Positions 26,274 through 33,721 of a stretch of 50,806 bases of DNA are shown here, piece by piece. The position numbers were made by a program, and so were the translations under genes. Within the stretch, counting starts at the first letter, position 1. Every line of letters starts with the position of its first letter. The stretch covers positions 1-50,806 of the forward strand of contig NZ_CADIJW010000042.1 of assembly GCF_902859745.1 (NCBI RefSeq), given 5' to 3'. Below the pieces are notes generated by a model. It was not told the DNA's origin, did not search any database, and saw nothing but the letters and a program-made list of their open reading frames with translations. The stretch is from Achromobacter dolens (lineage in GTDB: Bacteria; Pseudomonadota; Gammaproteobacteria; Burkholderiales; Burkholderiaceae_B).

Positions 26274-27677
26274 ATGCATGGAACGTTTGGCTGGGAAACC
26301 CCGCAGATCCTGGATGCGGTCTTCAAGGCGTATGACATACGCGGCACGGTGCCCGATGAAATCGACGCGCGCTTTGCCCACAGCCTGGGCATGGCGGCCG
26401 GCGTGCGGGCGCTGGAGCTGGGCGCGCGCGCCATGGTGGTGGGGCGCGACGGGCGCCTGAGCAGCGTGGAACTGGCGGCGGCGCTGCAGGCCGGGCTGCG
26501 TTCGGCCGGCCTGCATGTGATCGACATCGGCATGGCGACCACGCCGATGGTCTATTTCGCGGCCCGCCTGATGGACACCGGCGCCGGCATCGCCGTCACC
26601 GGCAGCCACAATCCGCCGTCCCACAACGGCTTCAAGATCGTGCTGGACGGCGCTTCGCTGTATGGCGACGGCATCACCGCGCTGCGCGACGCCATGCGCC
26701 TGCCGATCGAGTCGGCCAGCGTGGCCGGCGGCCGCACGCAGATGCAGATCCAGCCCTGCTACGCGGCGCGGCTGGTGGGCGATATCCGCCTGGCGCGGCC
26801 GATGAAAATCGCCATCGACTGCGGCAACGGCGTGGCCGGCGCGGTGGCGCCGGCGCTGTTCCGCGCCCTCGGCTGCGAGGTCACCGAGCTGTTCTGCGAG
26901 GTGGACGGGGCCTTCCCCGGCCATCACCCGGACCCGGCCGATCCGCAGAACCTGCAGGACCTGATCTATTGCCTGCGCTACTCCGACTGCGAAGTCGGGC
27001 TGGCGTTCGACGGCGATGGCGACCGGCTCGGCGTGGTCACCAAGTCGGGCCAGATCATCTGGCCCGACCGCCAACTGATCCTGTTCGCCCGCGATGTGCT
27101 GGCGCGCAACCCGGGCGCCGAGATCCTTTACGACGTCAAGTGCAGCCGCCACGTGGCGCGCGCCATCACCGAGGCCGGCGGCAAGGCCACCATGTGGAAG
27201 ACGGGCCATTCGCTGATCAAGGCCAAGATGCGCGAGACCGGGGCGCTGCTGGCCGGCGAGATGAGCGGCCACATTTTTTTCAAGGAGCGTTGGTACGGCT
27301 TCGACGACGGCATCTACGCCGCCGCCCGACTGCTGGAGATCCTGTCCGGCGCGCCCAATCCGTCGGCGCTGCTCGAGAGCCTGCCGCAGTCCTGCGCCAC
27401 CCCCGAAATCAAGCTGGAAACCACCCAGGGCGAGCAGTTCGAGCTGGTCGAGGCGCTGCGCGCCGGCGGCCAGTTTCCGGGCGCGCTTTCCATCAATGAC
27501 CTGGATGGCGTGCGGGTCGACTACGCCGACGGCTTCGGCCTGGCGCGGCCGTCCAACACCACGCCCACGGTGGTGTTGCGCTTCGAAGGAGACTCCGTGG
27601 CCGCCCTGGCCCGCATCGAGGAGGACTTCCGCAACGCGTTCCGGCGCGTTGCCCCCCATATCCGTTTACCGTTCTAA
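26274..27677 (+). CDS. manB: Phosphomannomutase / phosphoglucomutase
   Basis: The 467-residue alpha-D-phosphohexomutase interconverts hexose 6-phosphate and 1-phosphate. The phosphoserine is Ser111 in TGSHNPPSHNGFK; the metal loop is FDGDGDRLGVV; the sugar-specificity loop is GEMSGHIFF and the phosphate-binding region is near RPSNTTPTVVLRFE. The bifunctional Pseudomonas AlgC-type enzymes share GEMSGH and about this length, so activity with both mannose and glucose phosphates is likely. That would feed GDP-mannose synthesis (manC in the opposite arm) and UDP-glucose synthesis. It lies 18 bases after wzc. Confidence 0.92.
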   Translation: MHGTFGWETPQILDAVFKAYDIRGTVPDEIDARFAHSLGMAAGVRALELGARAMVVGRDGRLSSVELAAALQAGLRSAGLHVIDIGMATTPMVYFAARLMDTGAGIAVTGSHNPPSHNGFKIVLDGASLYGDGITALRDAMRLPIESASVAGGRTQMQIQPCYAARLVGDIRLARPMKIAIDCGNGVAGAVAPALFRALGCEVTELFCEVDGAFPGHHPDPADPQNLQDLIYCLRYSDCEVGLAFDGDGDRLGVVTKSGQIIWPDRQLILFARDVLARNPGAEILYDVKCSRHVARAITEAGGKATMWKTGHSLIKAKMRETGALLAGEMSGHIFFKERWYGFDDGIYAAARLLEILSGAPNPSALLESLPQSCATPEIKLETTQGEQFELVEALRAGGQFPGALSINDLDGVRVDYADGFGLARPSNTTPTVVLRFEGDSVAALARIEEDFRNAFRRVAPHIRLPF

Positions 27678-27690
27678 GGAGCATCACGCG

Positions 27691-29364
27691 ATGGGTAATG
27701 CGAATTTTGCGAGAGAGGCCGAGGCCGCGGCCGAGGCCGACAGCCTCGCCGCCAGCCTGGAATGGCGCGCTTTCGCGCAGGCGGCGCACGGCGCCGCGCT
27801 GGACGCGGGCGCATTGAAGGTGATCGAGGCGGCTGGCCTGTGCGTGGACCTGACCATGCAGCGGCAATCGCCCGCGCTGGACGCCGCCGCGCAGGCGCTG
27901 TTGCGCGCCCGCGGCCTGGACGAGGCGCGGCAGGCGCTGTTCTCCGGCGGCCCGGTCAACTGGACCGAGGGCAAGCCGGCCTGGCACACCGCGCTGCGCG
28001 CCGGCCGCACCCGCGAACAGCCTGAAGGCCAGGACCGGGACTCGGTCTGCGAGTATTCGCGCATGGCCGATTTCGTGCGGCACGTCGACCAGAACGCCGA
28101 CTTCGCCACCGTGCTGCACATCGGCATCGGTGGCAGTGACTGGGGACCGCGCCTGGCGATCCAGGCCTTTGGCGGCCCGGGCCAGCGGCGCCAGATCCGT
28201 TTCGTCTCCAACATCGACGGCCACGCCTTCCATGACGCGGTGGCCGGGCTGGACCCGCGCCGCTGCCTGGTGGTGGTGTCGTCCAAATCCTTCACCACCG
28301 TCGAGACCCTGCACAACGCCCGCGCCGCCATTGCGTGGCTGCGGCAGGGCGGGGTGGCCGATCCCTCCGCGCACCTGGCGGCGGTCACCGCCAACGCGCC
28401 GGCCGCGCGCGCCCTGGGGGTGCCGGCAAGCCAGGTGTTTCGCATGTGCGACTGGGTCGGCGGACGCTATTCGGTCTGGTCGGTGGCCGGGCTGTCGATC
28501 GCGCTCACCGTCGGCGCCGACGTGCTGATCGGCATGCGCGCCGGCGCCGAGGCCATGGACCAGCATTTCCAGCAGGCGCCGCTGGGCGCCAACGCGCCGG
28601 TGCAACTGGCGCTGGCCGGCCTGGTCAACTGCAGCGTGCTGGGCCACGGCTCGCTCAACATCGCCGCCTACAGCGCGCGGCTGCTGCACCTGGTGACCTA
28701 CCTGCAGCAACTCGAAATGGAGTCGCTGGGCAAGCGCGTCGGCGGCGACGGCGCCGCGGTGGACGTGCCGACCGCCCCGATCATCTGGGGCATGCCGGGC
28801 ACCGACGGCCAGCACACCTTCTTCCAATGGCTGCACCAGAGCGCGCATGGCGCGCCGGTCGATTTCATCGCCAGCCTGCAGGGCCACCCGGACAGCCCCG
28901 ACGCCCACCGCATGTTGCTGGCCAATTGCCTGGCGCAGCGCCAGGCGCTGTTGCGCGGCAAGGATCTGGAGCAGGCGCTGCTGGACGTGGCCCATGTCGA
29001 GGACCCCGAGCAGGCGCTGACGCTGGCGCATCACATGGTGCACCCGGGCGGGCGGCCGTCCACGCTGATCGTGCTGCGCCAGTTGGAGCCGCGCGCGCTG
29101 GGCGCATTGCTGGCGCTGTATGAACACAAAGTGTTCGTGCAGAGCGTGGTGTGGGGCGTCAATCCCTTCGACCAGTGGGGCGTGGAACTGGGCAAGCGGC
29201 TGGCCACCGGCATCGAGCGCGAGCTGGCGGTGCCGGTGTCGGCCGGCGTGGTCGACTGGGGCCACGACGCGTCCACCTCGTACTGGATCGACCGCTATCG
29301 CGGCCACGCCCAGGCGCCGCAACCGCGCCATGCCCGCCTGCCCGGCGTGGCGGCGCATCTTTGA
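27691..29364 (+). CDS. pgi: Glucose-6-phosphate isomerase
   Basis: The ATG at 27691, preceded by AAGGAG, gives 557 residues. Family signatures are present: HIGIGGSDWGPRLA, VVSSKSFTTVETL, the sugar isomerase block GGRYSVWSVAGLSIA, the glutamate in QQLEMESLGKRV and the C-terminal KLG-like FDQWGVELGKRLA. The length matches other proteobacterial Pgi proteins. It converts glucose 6-phosphate to fructose 6-phosphate, the starting point for GDP-mannose synthesis by ManC. It lies 13 bases after manB and 13 before galE, so central metabolism has been built into the polysaccharide transcription unit. Confidence 0.93.
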   Translation: MGNANFAREAEAAAEADSLAASLEWRAFAQAAHGAALDAGALKVIEAAGLCVDLTMQRQSPALDAAAQALLRARGLDEARQALFSGGPVNWTEGKPAWHTALRAGRTREQPEGQDRDSVCEYSRMADFVRHVDQNADFATVLHIGIGGSDWGPRLAIQAFGGPGQRRQIRFVSNIDGHAFHDAVAGLDPRRCLVVVSSKSFTTVETLHNARAAIAWLRQGGVADPSAHLAAVTANAPAARALGVPASQVFRMCDWVGGRYSVWSVAGLSIALTVGADVLIGMRAGAEAMDQHFQQAPLGANAPVQLALAGLVNCSVLGHGSLNIAAYSARLLHLVTYLQQLEMESLGKRVGGDGAAVDVPTAPIIWGMPGTDGQHTFFQWLHQSAHGAPVDFIASLQGHPDSPDAHRMLLANCLAQRQALLRGKDLEQALLDVAHVEDPEQALTLAHHMVHPGGRPSTLIVLRQLEPRALGALLALYEHKVFVQSVVWGVNPFDQWGVELGKRLATGIERELAVPVSAGVVDWGHDASTSYWIDRYRGHAQAPQPRHARLPGVAAHL

Positions 29365-29377
29365 CCGGGAGCCGGGC

Positions 29378-30430
29378 ATGAGCGAGATGCGCGTGCTGGT
29401 CACGGGCGGCGCCGGCTACATCGGCGCCCACACCCTGGTGGCGATGCTGGCCGCCGGCCAGCGGCCGCTGGTGCTGGACAACTTCAGCAACGGCAGCCCG
29501 GAGGCGGTGCGGCGGGTCGAGCGCCTGTGCGGCGCGTCGATCCCGCTGGTCGAGGGCGACATCCGCCAGACCGGGCTGGTGCAGGCGCTGCTGGCGCGCG
29601 AGGCGCGGCGCGGCGACCCGGTGCAGGCGGTGCTGCACCTGGCCGGCTGCAAGGCGGTCGGCGAATCGGTGGCCGACCCGCTCAAGTACTACGACAACAA
29701 CGTGTCGGGCTCGGTGGCATTGCTGCGCGCCATGCGCGACGAGGGCGTGACGCGCCTGGTGTTCAGCTCGTCGGCCACCGTCTATGGCGAGCCGCGCTCG
29801 CTGCCGTTCACCGAGGCGCATCCGCTGGCGCCGGCCAATCCGTACGGCCGCAGCAAGCTGATGGTCGAGCAGATGCTGCGCGACCTGTGCGCGGCCGAGC
29901 CGGCGTTCGGCGCGGTGACGCTGCGCTACTTCAATCCGATCGGCGCGCATCCCAGCGGCCAGATCGGCGAGAGCCCGCGCGACGTGCCCAACAACCTGTT
30001 CCCGTACATCACGCAGGTGGCGGTGGGGCGGCAGCCGTTCCTGAACGTGTTCGGCGACGACTACGCCACCGCGGACGGCACCGGCGTGCGCGACTACCTG
30101 CATGTCATGGACCTGGCGCAGGGCCATGTGCAGGCGCTGGCCTACGCCACCGGCCACCCCGGTTTCGTGGCGGTCAATCTGGGCACCGGGCGCGGCACCA
30201 GCGTGCTGGAACTGGTGCATGCGTTCGAGCGCGTCAGTCAGCGCCGCATCCCGCTGCGCACCGGGCCGCGCCGTCCCGGCGATATCGAGCGGATGTGGGC
30301 CGACCCGGCATTGGCCGCCTCGCTGCTGGGCTGGCACAGCACGCGCGGGGTCGATGCCATGTGCGCCGACGGCTGGCGCTGGCAGCAGGGCAACCCGCGC
30401 GGTTACGAGACGGATCCGCCGGCGTCATAA
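29378..30430 (+). CDS. galE: UDP-glucose 4-epimerase
   Basis: The 350-residue extended short-chain dehydrogenase interconverts UDP-glucose and UDP-galactose. Motifs are VLVTGGAGYIGAHTLVAML for NAD binding, LAGCKAVGESVADPLKYYDNN, the catalytic SSSATVYG, and YxxxK in NPYGRSKLM. The C-terminal RRPGDIERMWADP is also typical. A second in-frame ATG three codons further in is an alternative start. It supplies UDP-galactose for the polymer and perhaps for lipopolysaccharide. It is the last clear polysaccharide gene of the plus arm; a gap of about 180 bases follows before the acetyltransferase. Confidence 0.93.
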   Translation: MSEMRVLVTGGAGYIGAHTLVAMLAAGQRPLVLDNFSNGSPEAVRRVERLCGASIPLVEGDIRQTGLVQALLAREARRGDPVQAVLHLAGCKAVGESVADPLKYYDNNVSGSVALLRAMRDEGVTRLVFSSSATVYGEPRSLPFTEAHPLAPANPYGRSKLMVEQMLRDLCAAEPAFGAVTLRYFNPIGAHPSGQIGESPRDVPNNLFPYITQVAVGRQPFLNVFGDDYATADGTGVRDYLHVMDLAQGHVQALAYATGHPGFVAVNLGTGRGTSVLELVHAFERVSQRRIPLRTGPRRPGDIERMWADPALAASLLGWHSTRGVDAMCADGWRWQQGNPRGYETDPPAS

Positions 30431-30555
30431 CCCCAACGGCGTGTCGGATGGGTTCCGCGAAGCGGGCCGAGCGGTTACAGTTGACGGAAATATTGCGAAG
30501 CAGCATCCGCGCGGCCCCGCCGTCGCGCGCGATGCACCGTCACCGAGGCACTGTC

Positions 30556-30615
30556 ATGCTCGATTCCCTTCCGTCCGCCGGCCCGGCCGGCACCCAGCCG
30601 GGGCTGTTCCAATGA
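30556..30615 (+). CDS. Possible short leader ORF coupled to the serine acetyltransferase gene
   Basis: An ATG at 30556 opens a 19-codon frame (MLDSLPSAGPAGTQPGLFQ) whose TGA overlaps the ATG of the next gene as ATGA (30612-30615). A GAGG sequence lies upstream. The perfect four-base overlap suggests translational coupling, but the peptide has no recognisable function and no cysteine or serine run that would indicate attenuation. It may be chance. Confidence 0.25.
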   Translation: MLDSLPSAGPAGTQPGLFQ

Positions 30616-31559
30616 GCGGCCCGGCCTACCTTCCCACCGCCCACTGGAACCTGGACAGCATCGTCTCCGGCCTGCGCCAGGCGCGGGTGGCCTGGCGCGG
30701 CCCGCGCGGCCGCCTGCGCGAAGACGCCGGCCTGCGCGAGTTTCCGTCGCAGGAAGCCCTGCGCCAGATCATCAAGGACCTCTGTGGCGCCCTGTTCCCG
30801 ATGCGGCTGGGGCCCATCGACCTGCGCGAGGAGGTCGAGGACTTCTACGTCGGCCACACCATCGGCGCGGCGCTGGACGCGCTGCTGCACCAGGTCAACC
30901 TGGAACTGCAATACGTCGGTCGCGACGATCCGGCGCTGCTGGCCGCTTCGCAGCAGCGCGCCATCGACATCGTGCGCCAGTTCGGCGCCGAGCTGCCGCG
31001 CGTGCGCGCCGCGCTCGACCTGGACGTGACCGCCGCCTACCAGGGCGACCCGGCCGCGCACAGCGTCGACGAAGTGCTGCTGTGCTATCCCGGCGTGGCC
31101 GCCATGATCCACCATCGCCTGGCCAACGTGCTGTACCGCCTGGGCGTGCCGATGCTGGCCCGCATCGTGGCCGAGATCGCCCACGCCGACACCGGCATCG
31201 ACATCCATCCCGGCGCCACCATCGGCCGCAGCTTCTTCATCGACCACGGCACCGGCGTGGTGATCGGCGAGACCGCCATCATCGGCGACCGCGTGCGGCT
31301 CTACCAGATGGTCACGCTGGGCGCCAAGCGCTTCCCGCCGGGCGAGAACGGCGAACTCAAGAAAGGCCTGGCGCGCCACCCGCTGATCGAAGATGATGTG
31401 GTGATCTACGCGGGCGCCACCATCCTGGGGCGCGTCACCATCGGCAAGGGCTCGACCATCGGCGGCAACGTCTGGCTCACGCGCAGCGTGCCGCCGGGCA
31501 GCAACGTCACCCAGGCCAGCCTGGTCAGCGACATGCCGGATTGCGGCCTGGGCGGCTGA
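30612..31559 (+). CDS. epsC: Serine O-acetyltransferase (EpsC/CysE type)
   Basis: The ATG at 30612 gives 315 residues. The N-terminal half is helical, as in the longer EpsC branch; the C-terminal half is a left-handed beta-helix of hexapeptide repeats (GIDIHPGATIGRSFFIDHGTGVVIG, then YAGATILGRVTIGKGSTIGGN). The catalytic aspartate and histidine of CysE enzymes correspond to those in EIAHADTGIDIHPG and FIDHGTG. The enzyme makes O-acetylserine for cysteine synthesis. Its place after an exopolysaccharide locus fits the EpsC naming, but it could also serve ordinary sulfur metabolism. Confidence 0.85.
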   Translation: MSGPAYLPTAHWNLDSIVSGLRQARVAWRGPRGRLREDAGLREFPSQEALRQIIKDLCGALFPMRLGPIDLREEVEDFYVGHTIGAALDALLHQVNLELQYVGRDDPALLAASQQRAIDIVRQFGAELPRVRAALDLDVTAAYQGDPAAHSVDEVLLCYPGVAAMIHHRLANVLYRLGVPMLARIVAEIAHADTGIDIHPGATIGRSFFIDHGTGVVIGETAIIGDRVRLYQMVTLGAKRFPPGENGELKKGLARHPLIEDDVVIYAGATILGRVTIGKGSTIGGNVWLTRSVPPGSNVTQASLVSDMPDCGLGG

Positions 31560-31580
31560 GACGGCGTCCGCGTTTCGGCT

Positions 31581-31620
31581 GGGCGGCCCTGGCGCCGCCC
31601 GCCTCTCGCCCGGGCGGCGC
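31581..31620 (+). terminator. Two overlapping, mutually exclusive hairpins
   Basis: GGGCGGC (31581-31587) can pair with GCCGCCC (31594-31600). The same second arm is also part of GCGCCGCCCG (31592-31601), which pairs perfectly with CGGGCGGCGC (31611-31620). The structures cannot form together. The region lies in the 91-base gap after the acetyltransferase gene and before the sirtuin start. There is no U tract. Confidence 0.45.
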
Positions 31621-31650
31621 TGACGCCCGGGATTCGATACGGGAGCCTGG

Positions 31651-32478
31651 ATGGACACACGTGTTTCGGATCTGGCCGCGCTGCGCGGCTTCGTCGACCG
31701 CCACCCGCGGCTGTTCGTGCTGACCGGGGCGGGCGTCAGCACCGATTCCGGCATCCCCGACTACCGCGACACCGACGGCGAATGGAAACGTTCCCCGCCC
31801 ATGACGCTGCAGACTTTCATGGGCGGCGAATACGCGCGCGCCCGCTACTGGGCCCGCAGCATGGTGGGCTGGCGCCGCTTCGGCCAGGTGCAACCCAACG
31901 CCTCGCATCGCGCGCTGGCGCAATTGCAGCAGCGCGGCCGGCTGTCGGTCCTGGTGACGCAGAACGTCGACGGCCTGCACGAAGCCGCTGGCAGCCGCGA
32001 CGTGGTCGACCTGCATGGCCGGCTCGACCAGGTGCGCTGCATGAACTGCGACTGGCGCGGCCGCCGCGATGCCTGGCAGGACACGCTGCACCAATACAAC
32101 CCCGGCTGGATCGCCTTCGAGGCCGATGACGCGCCCGACGGCGACGCCGACCTGGAGGGCGTGGACTTCGCTTCGTTCCAGGTGCCGCCCTGTCCGGTCT
32201 GCGGCGGCATCGTCAAGCCCGATGTGGTGTTCTTCGGCGAGACCGTGCCGCGCGAGCGGGTCGACCGCGCCAATGCCGGCCTGATGGCGGCCGACGCGGT
32301 GCTGGTGGTGGGCTCGTCGCTGATGGTCTATTCGGGCTACCGCTTCGTCACGGCGGCCTCCCGCAACGGCATGCCGATAGCGGCCATCAACCTGGGCCGC
32401 ACGCGGGCCGACAACCTGTTGACGCTCAAGATCGAGCTGCCCAGCGCGGTGGCGCTGGAGGCGCTGACGGCGGCATAA
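31651..32478 (+). CDS. NAD-dependent protein deacylase, sirtuin family (SIR2)
   Basis: The 275-residue sirtuin has all core motifs: LTGAGVSTDSGIPDYRD (NAD binding), TQNVDGLHEAAG (catalytic core), the general-base histidine in VDLHGRLDQV, and two zinc-binding pairs, CMNC and CPVC. VVGSSLMVYSGY and INLGRTRADN complete the cofactor pocket. The layout resembles class II (SIRT4-like) enzymes. It would remove acyl groups from lysines at the expense of NAD. GGGAGCC precedes the ATG. It converges on the phosphatase-like gene at 32671. Confidence 0.9.
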   Translation: MDTRVSDLAALRGFVDRHPRLFVLTGAGVSTDSGIPDYRDTDGEWKRSPPMTLQTFMGGEYARARYWARSMVGWRRFGQVQPNASHRALAQLQQRGRLSVLVTQNVDGLHEAAGSRDVVDLHGRLDQVRCMNCDWRGRRDAWQDTLHQYNPGWIAFEADDAPDGDADLEGVDFASFQVPPCPVCGGIVKPDVVFFGETVPRERVDRANAGLMAADAVLVVGSSLMVYSGYRFVTAASRNGMPIAAINLGRTRADNLLTLKIELPSAVALEALTAA

Positions 32479-32496
32479 AAGCGGGACGGACAACGG

Positions 32497-32514
32497 CCGG
32501 TTTTTGACCGGTTT
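32497..32514 (+). terminator. Weak terminator candidate after the sirtuin gene
   Basis: CCGGT, loop TTTTG, ACCGG followed by TTT. A short five-pair stem lies 18 bases after the stop codon. Confidence 0.4.
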
Positions 32515-32570
32515 AACCAAGTGCCCGCCCTGTAAGGATTTTTTTGCGCCGTTACAGACCTTTCCAAAGG

Positions 32571-32613
32571 GTTGTCCACAGATACTGTGGATAATTCCTA
32601 GGGATTACCCCGA
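32571..32613. repeat. DnaA-box pair in inverted orientation, copy 1 of a flanking repeat
   Basis: TTGTCCACA at 32572-32580 and TGTGGATAA at 32586-32594 (a perfect consensus DnaA box on the minus strand) form an inverted repeat with a five-base spacer. The segment continues with ATTCCTAGGGATTA. A shorter version lies at 33641-33664 on the other side of the phosphatase-like gene, sharing GTTGTCCACA and ATTCCT-GGGAT but lacking 13 bases between them. There is no dnaA, dnaN or rpmH nearby, so this is not recognisable as the chromosomal origin. Confidence 0.5.
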
Positions 32614-32670
32614 TTTTGCGAGCATGTTAGGGCCATTTCCGACCGATCCATGGTGGTCTGGCCCCGGTAT

Positions 32671-33525
32671 TCAGCCTTCGACGTCGGCAATGGCGTCGCC
32701 CAGCAGGGCCTTGCGCGCCGCGTGCCAGCTCCCTGCGTCCGGGGCGTAAAGCAGCCCGCCGCTGCGGTGGGTGGGCTTGTAGGGCGAGCCGTCGAAGCGC
32801 GCCGCGTAGCCGCCCGCCTCGCGGTGCAGCAGCCAGCCGGCCGCGTGGTCCCAGGCGGTCAACTGGTTGTACAGCGCGACGTGGCTGTGGCCGGCCGCCA
32901 GCATGCGGTATTCGTGGGCGGCGCAGCGCAGGCTGGCCGTGCTGCCCAGGCGCGACAGGTTGCCGTTGACGGTGGTGCGCAGCGGCTCGGGCAGGGCGCC
33001 GGTCGAGATCAGGCCGTCCATGTCCTCGGGCGGCGCGGGGCTGGCCACGGCCAGCGGCGCCTGCTTGCCGTTCTCGTACTCCATCCAGGCGCCTTCGCCA
33101 CGCACGGCCAGCGCGCTGTCGCGGTTGACCGGGTCGTAGATCACGCCGGCGATCACGTCGCCGCGATGGCAGGCCGCGATCATCATGCCGAACAGCGGCA
33201 GGCCGGCGACGTAGTTGCGGGTGCCGTCGATCGGGTCGATCAGGAACGCCAGCTCGGCGTCTACCAGCATGTTCAGCAGGGCCGGGTTGCGGGTCGAGGC
33301 TTCCTCGCCGATCAGCACCGCGCCCGGATGCAGCCTGGCCAGGCGCGCGGCGATCAGGCGCTCGGCGGCTTCGTCGGCGTCGGTCACCAGGTCGCGCGGC
33401 GAACTCTTGTCGCGCACGCTGCCCTCGGGCAGGTTGCGAAAACGAGGCATGACCTCCGCCTGCGCGGCCTCGGCCAAAATGCCGGCCAGCTTGCGGGTGT
33501 CGTCACGGGTGAAAGTTCTGCTCAT
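32671..33525 (-). CDS. Inositol monophosphatase family protein
   Basis: The ATG at 33525 gives 284 residues. Metal-binding motifs of the family are complete: EEAST near residue 86, FLIDPIDGTRNYVAG near 106 and AWDHAAGWLLHREAGG near 235. Such enzymes dephosphorylate inositol phosphates or, as CysQ, 3'-phosphoadenosine 5'-phosphate; the sequence does not settle the substrate. No operon partner is evident: the sirtuin gene converges from one side and gabD ends on the other with its own inverted repeat. DnaA-box-like repeats lie on both sides. Confidence 0.87.
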   Translation of the reverse strand: MSRTFTRDDTRKLAGILAEAAQAEVMPRFRNLPEGSVRDKSSPRDLVTDADEAAERLIAARLARLHPGAVLIGEEASTRNPALLNMLVDAELAFLIDPIDGTRNYVAGLPLFGMMIAACHRGDVIAGVIYDPVNRDSALAVRGEGAWMEYENGKQAPLAVASPAPPEDMDGLISTGALPEPLRTTVNGNLSRLGSTASLRCAAHEYRMLAAGHSHVALYNQLTAWDHAAGWLLHREAGGYAARFDGSPYKPTHRSGGLLYAPDAGSWHAARKALLGDAIADVEG

Positions 33526-33640
33526 GGTCGCTCGTCCGGGGGAACGCGCAAATCTATCACGCCTGGGCGGCATTTGATCGCGATTTATAACCGCATGAAC
33601 TAAAAGGGAATTTTCCACCTGTGCAGGAGTTATCTGCCAG

Positions 33641-33664
33641 GTTGTCCACAATTCCTGGGGATAA
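33641..33664. repeat. Copy 2 of the DnaA-box-containing flanking repeat
   Basis: GTTGTCCACA followed directly by ATTCCTGGGGATAA. Relative to the copy at 32571 it lacks the 13 bases that hold the second DnaA box. It lies upstream of the phosphatase-like gene and runs into the inverted repeat at 33657. Confidence 0.5.
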
Positions 33665-33690
33665 ACGGGACCGGAGCCCCGTTTATCCCC
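33657..33690 (-). terminator. Strong inverted repeat downstream of gabD
   Basis: GGGGATAAACGGG, eight-base loop, CCCGTTTATCCCC: a perfect 13-pair stem, 31 bases past the gabD stop codon at 33722. No U tract follows on the minus strand. It may end the gab operon transcript or protect its 3' end. Confidence 0.6.
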
Positions 33691-33721
33691 CCGGGCGGGC
33701 GCCCGGCGGAGGGTGGTGCGC

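Noticed and set aside
24417-27659. 1080-codon open frame on the minus strand opposite wzc and manB
   Set aside because: Both plus-strand genes are unmistakable; the antisense frame has no recognisable motif.
32571-32613. Possible chromosomal replication origin because of DnaA boxes
   Set aside because: Only two boxes, no clear AT-rich unwinding element and none of the usual origin neighbours (dnaA, dnaN, rpmH).
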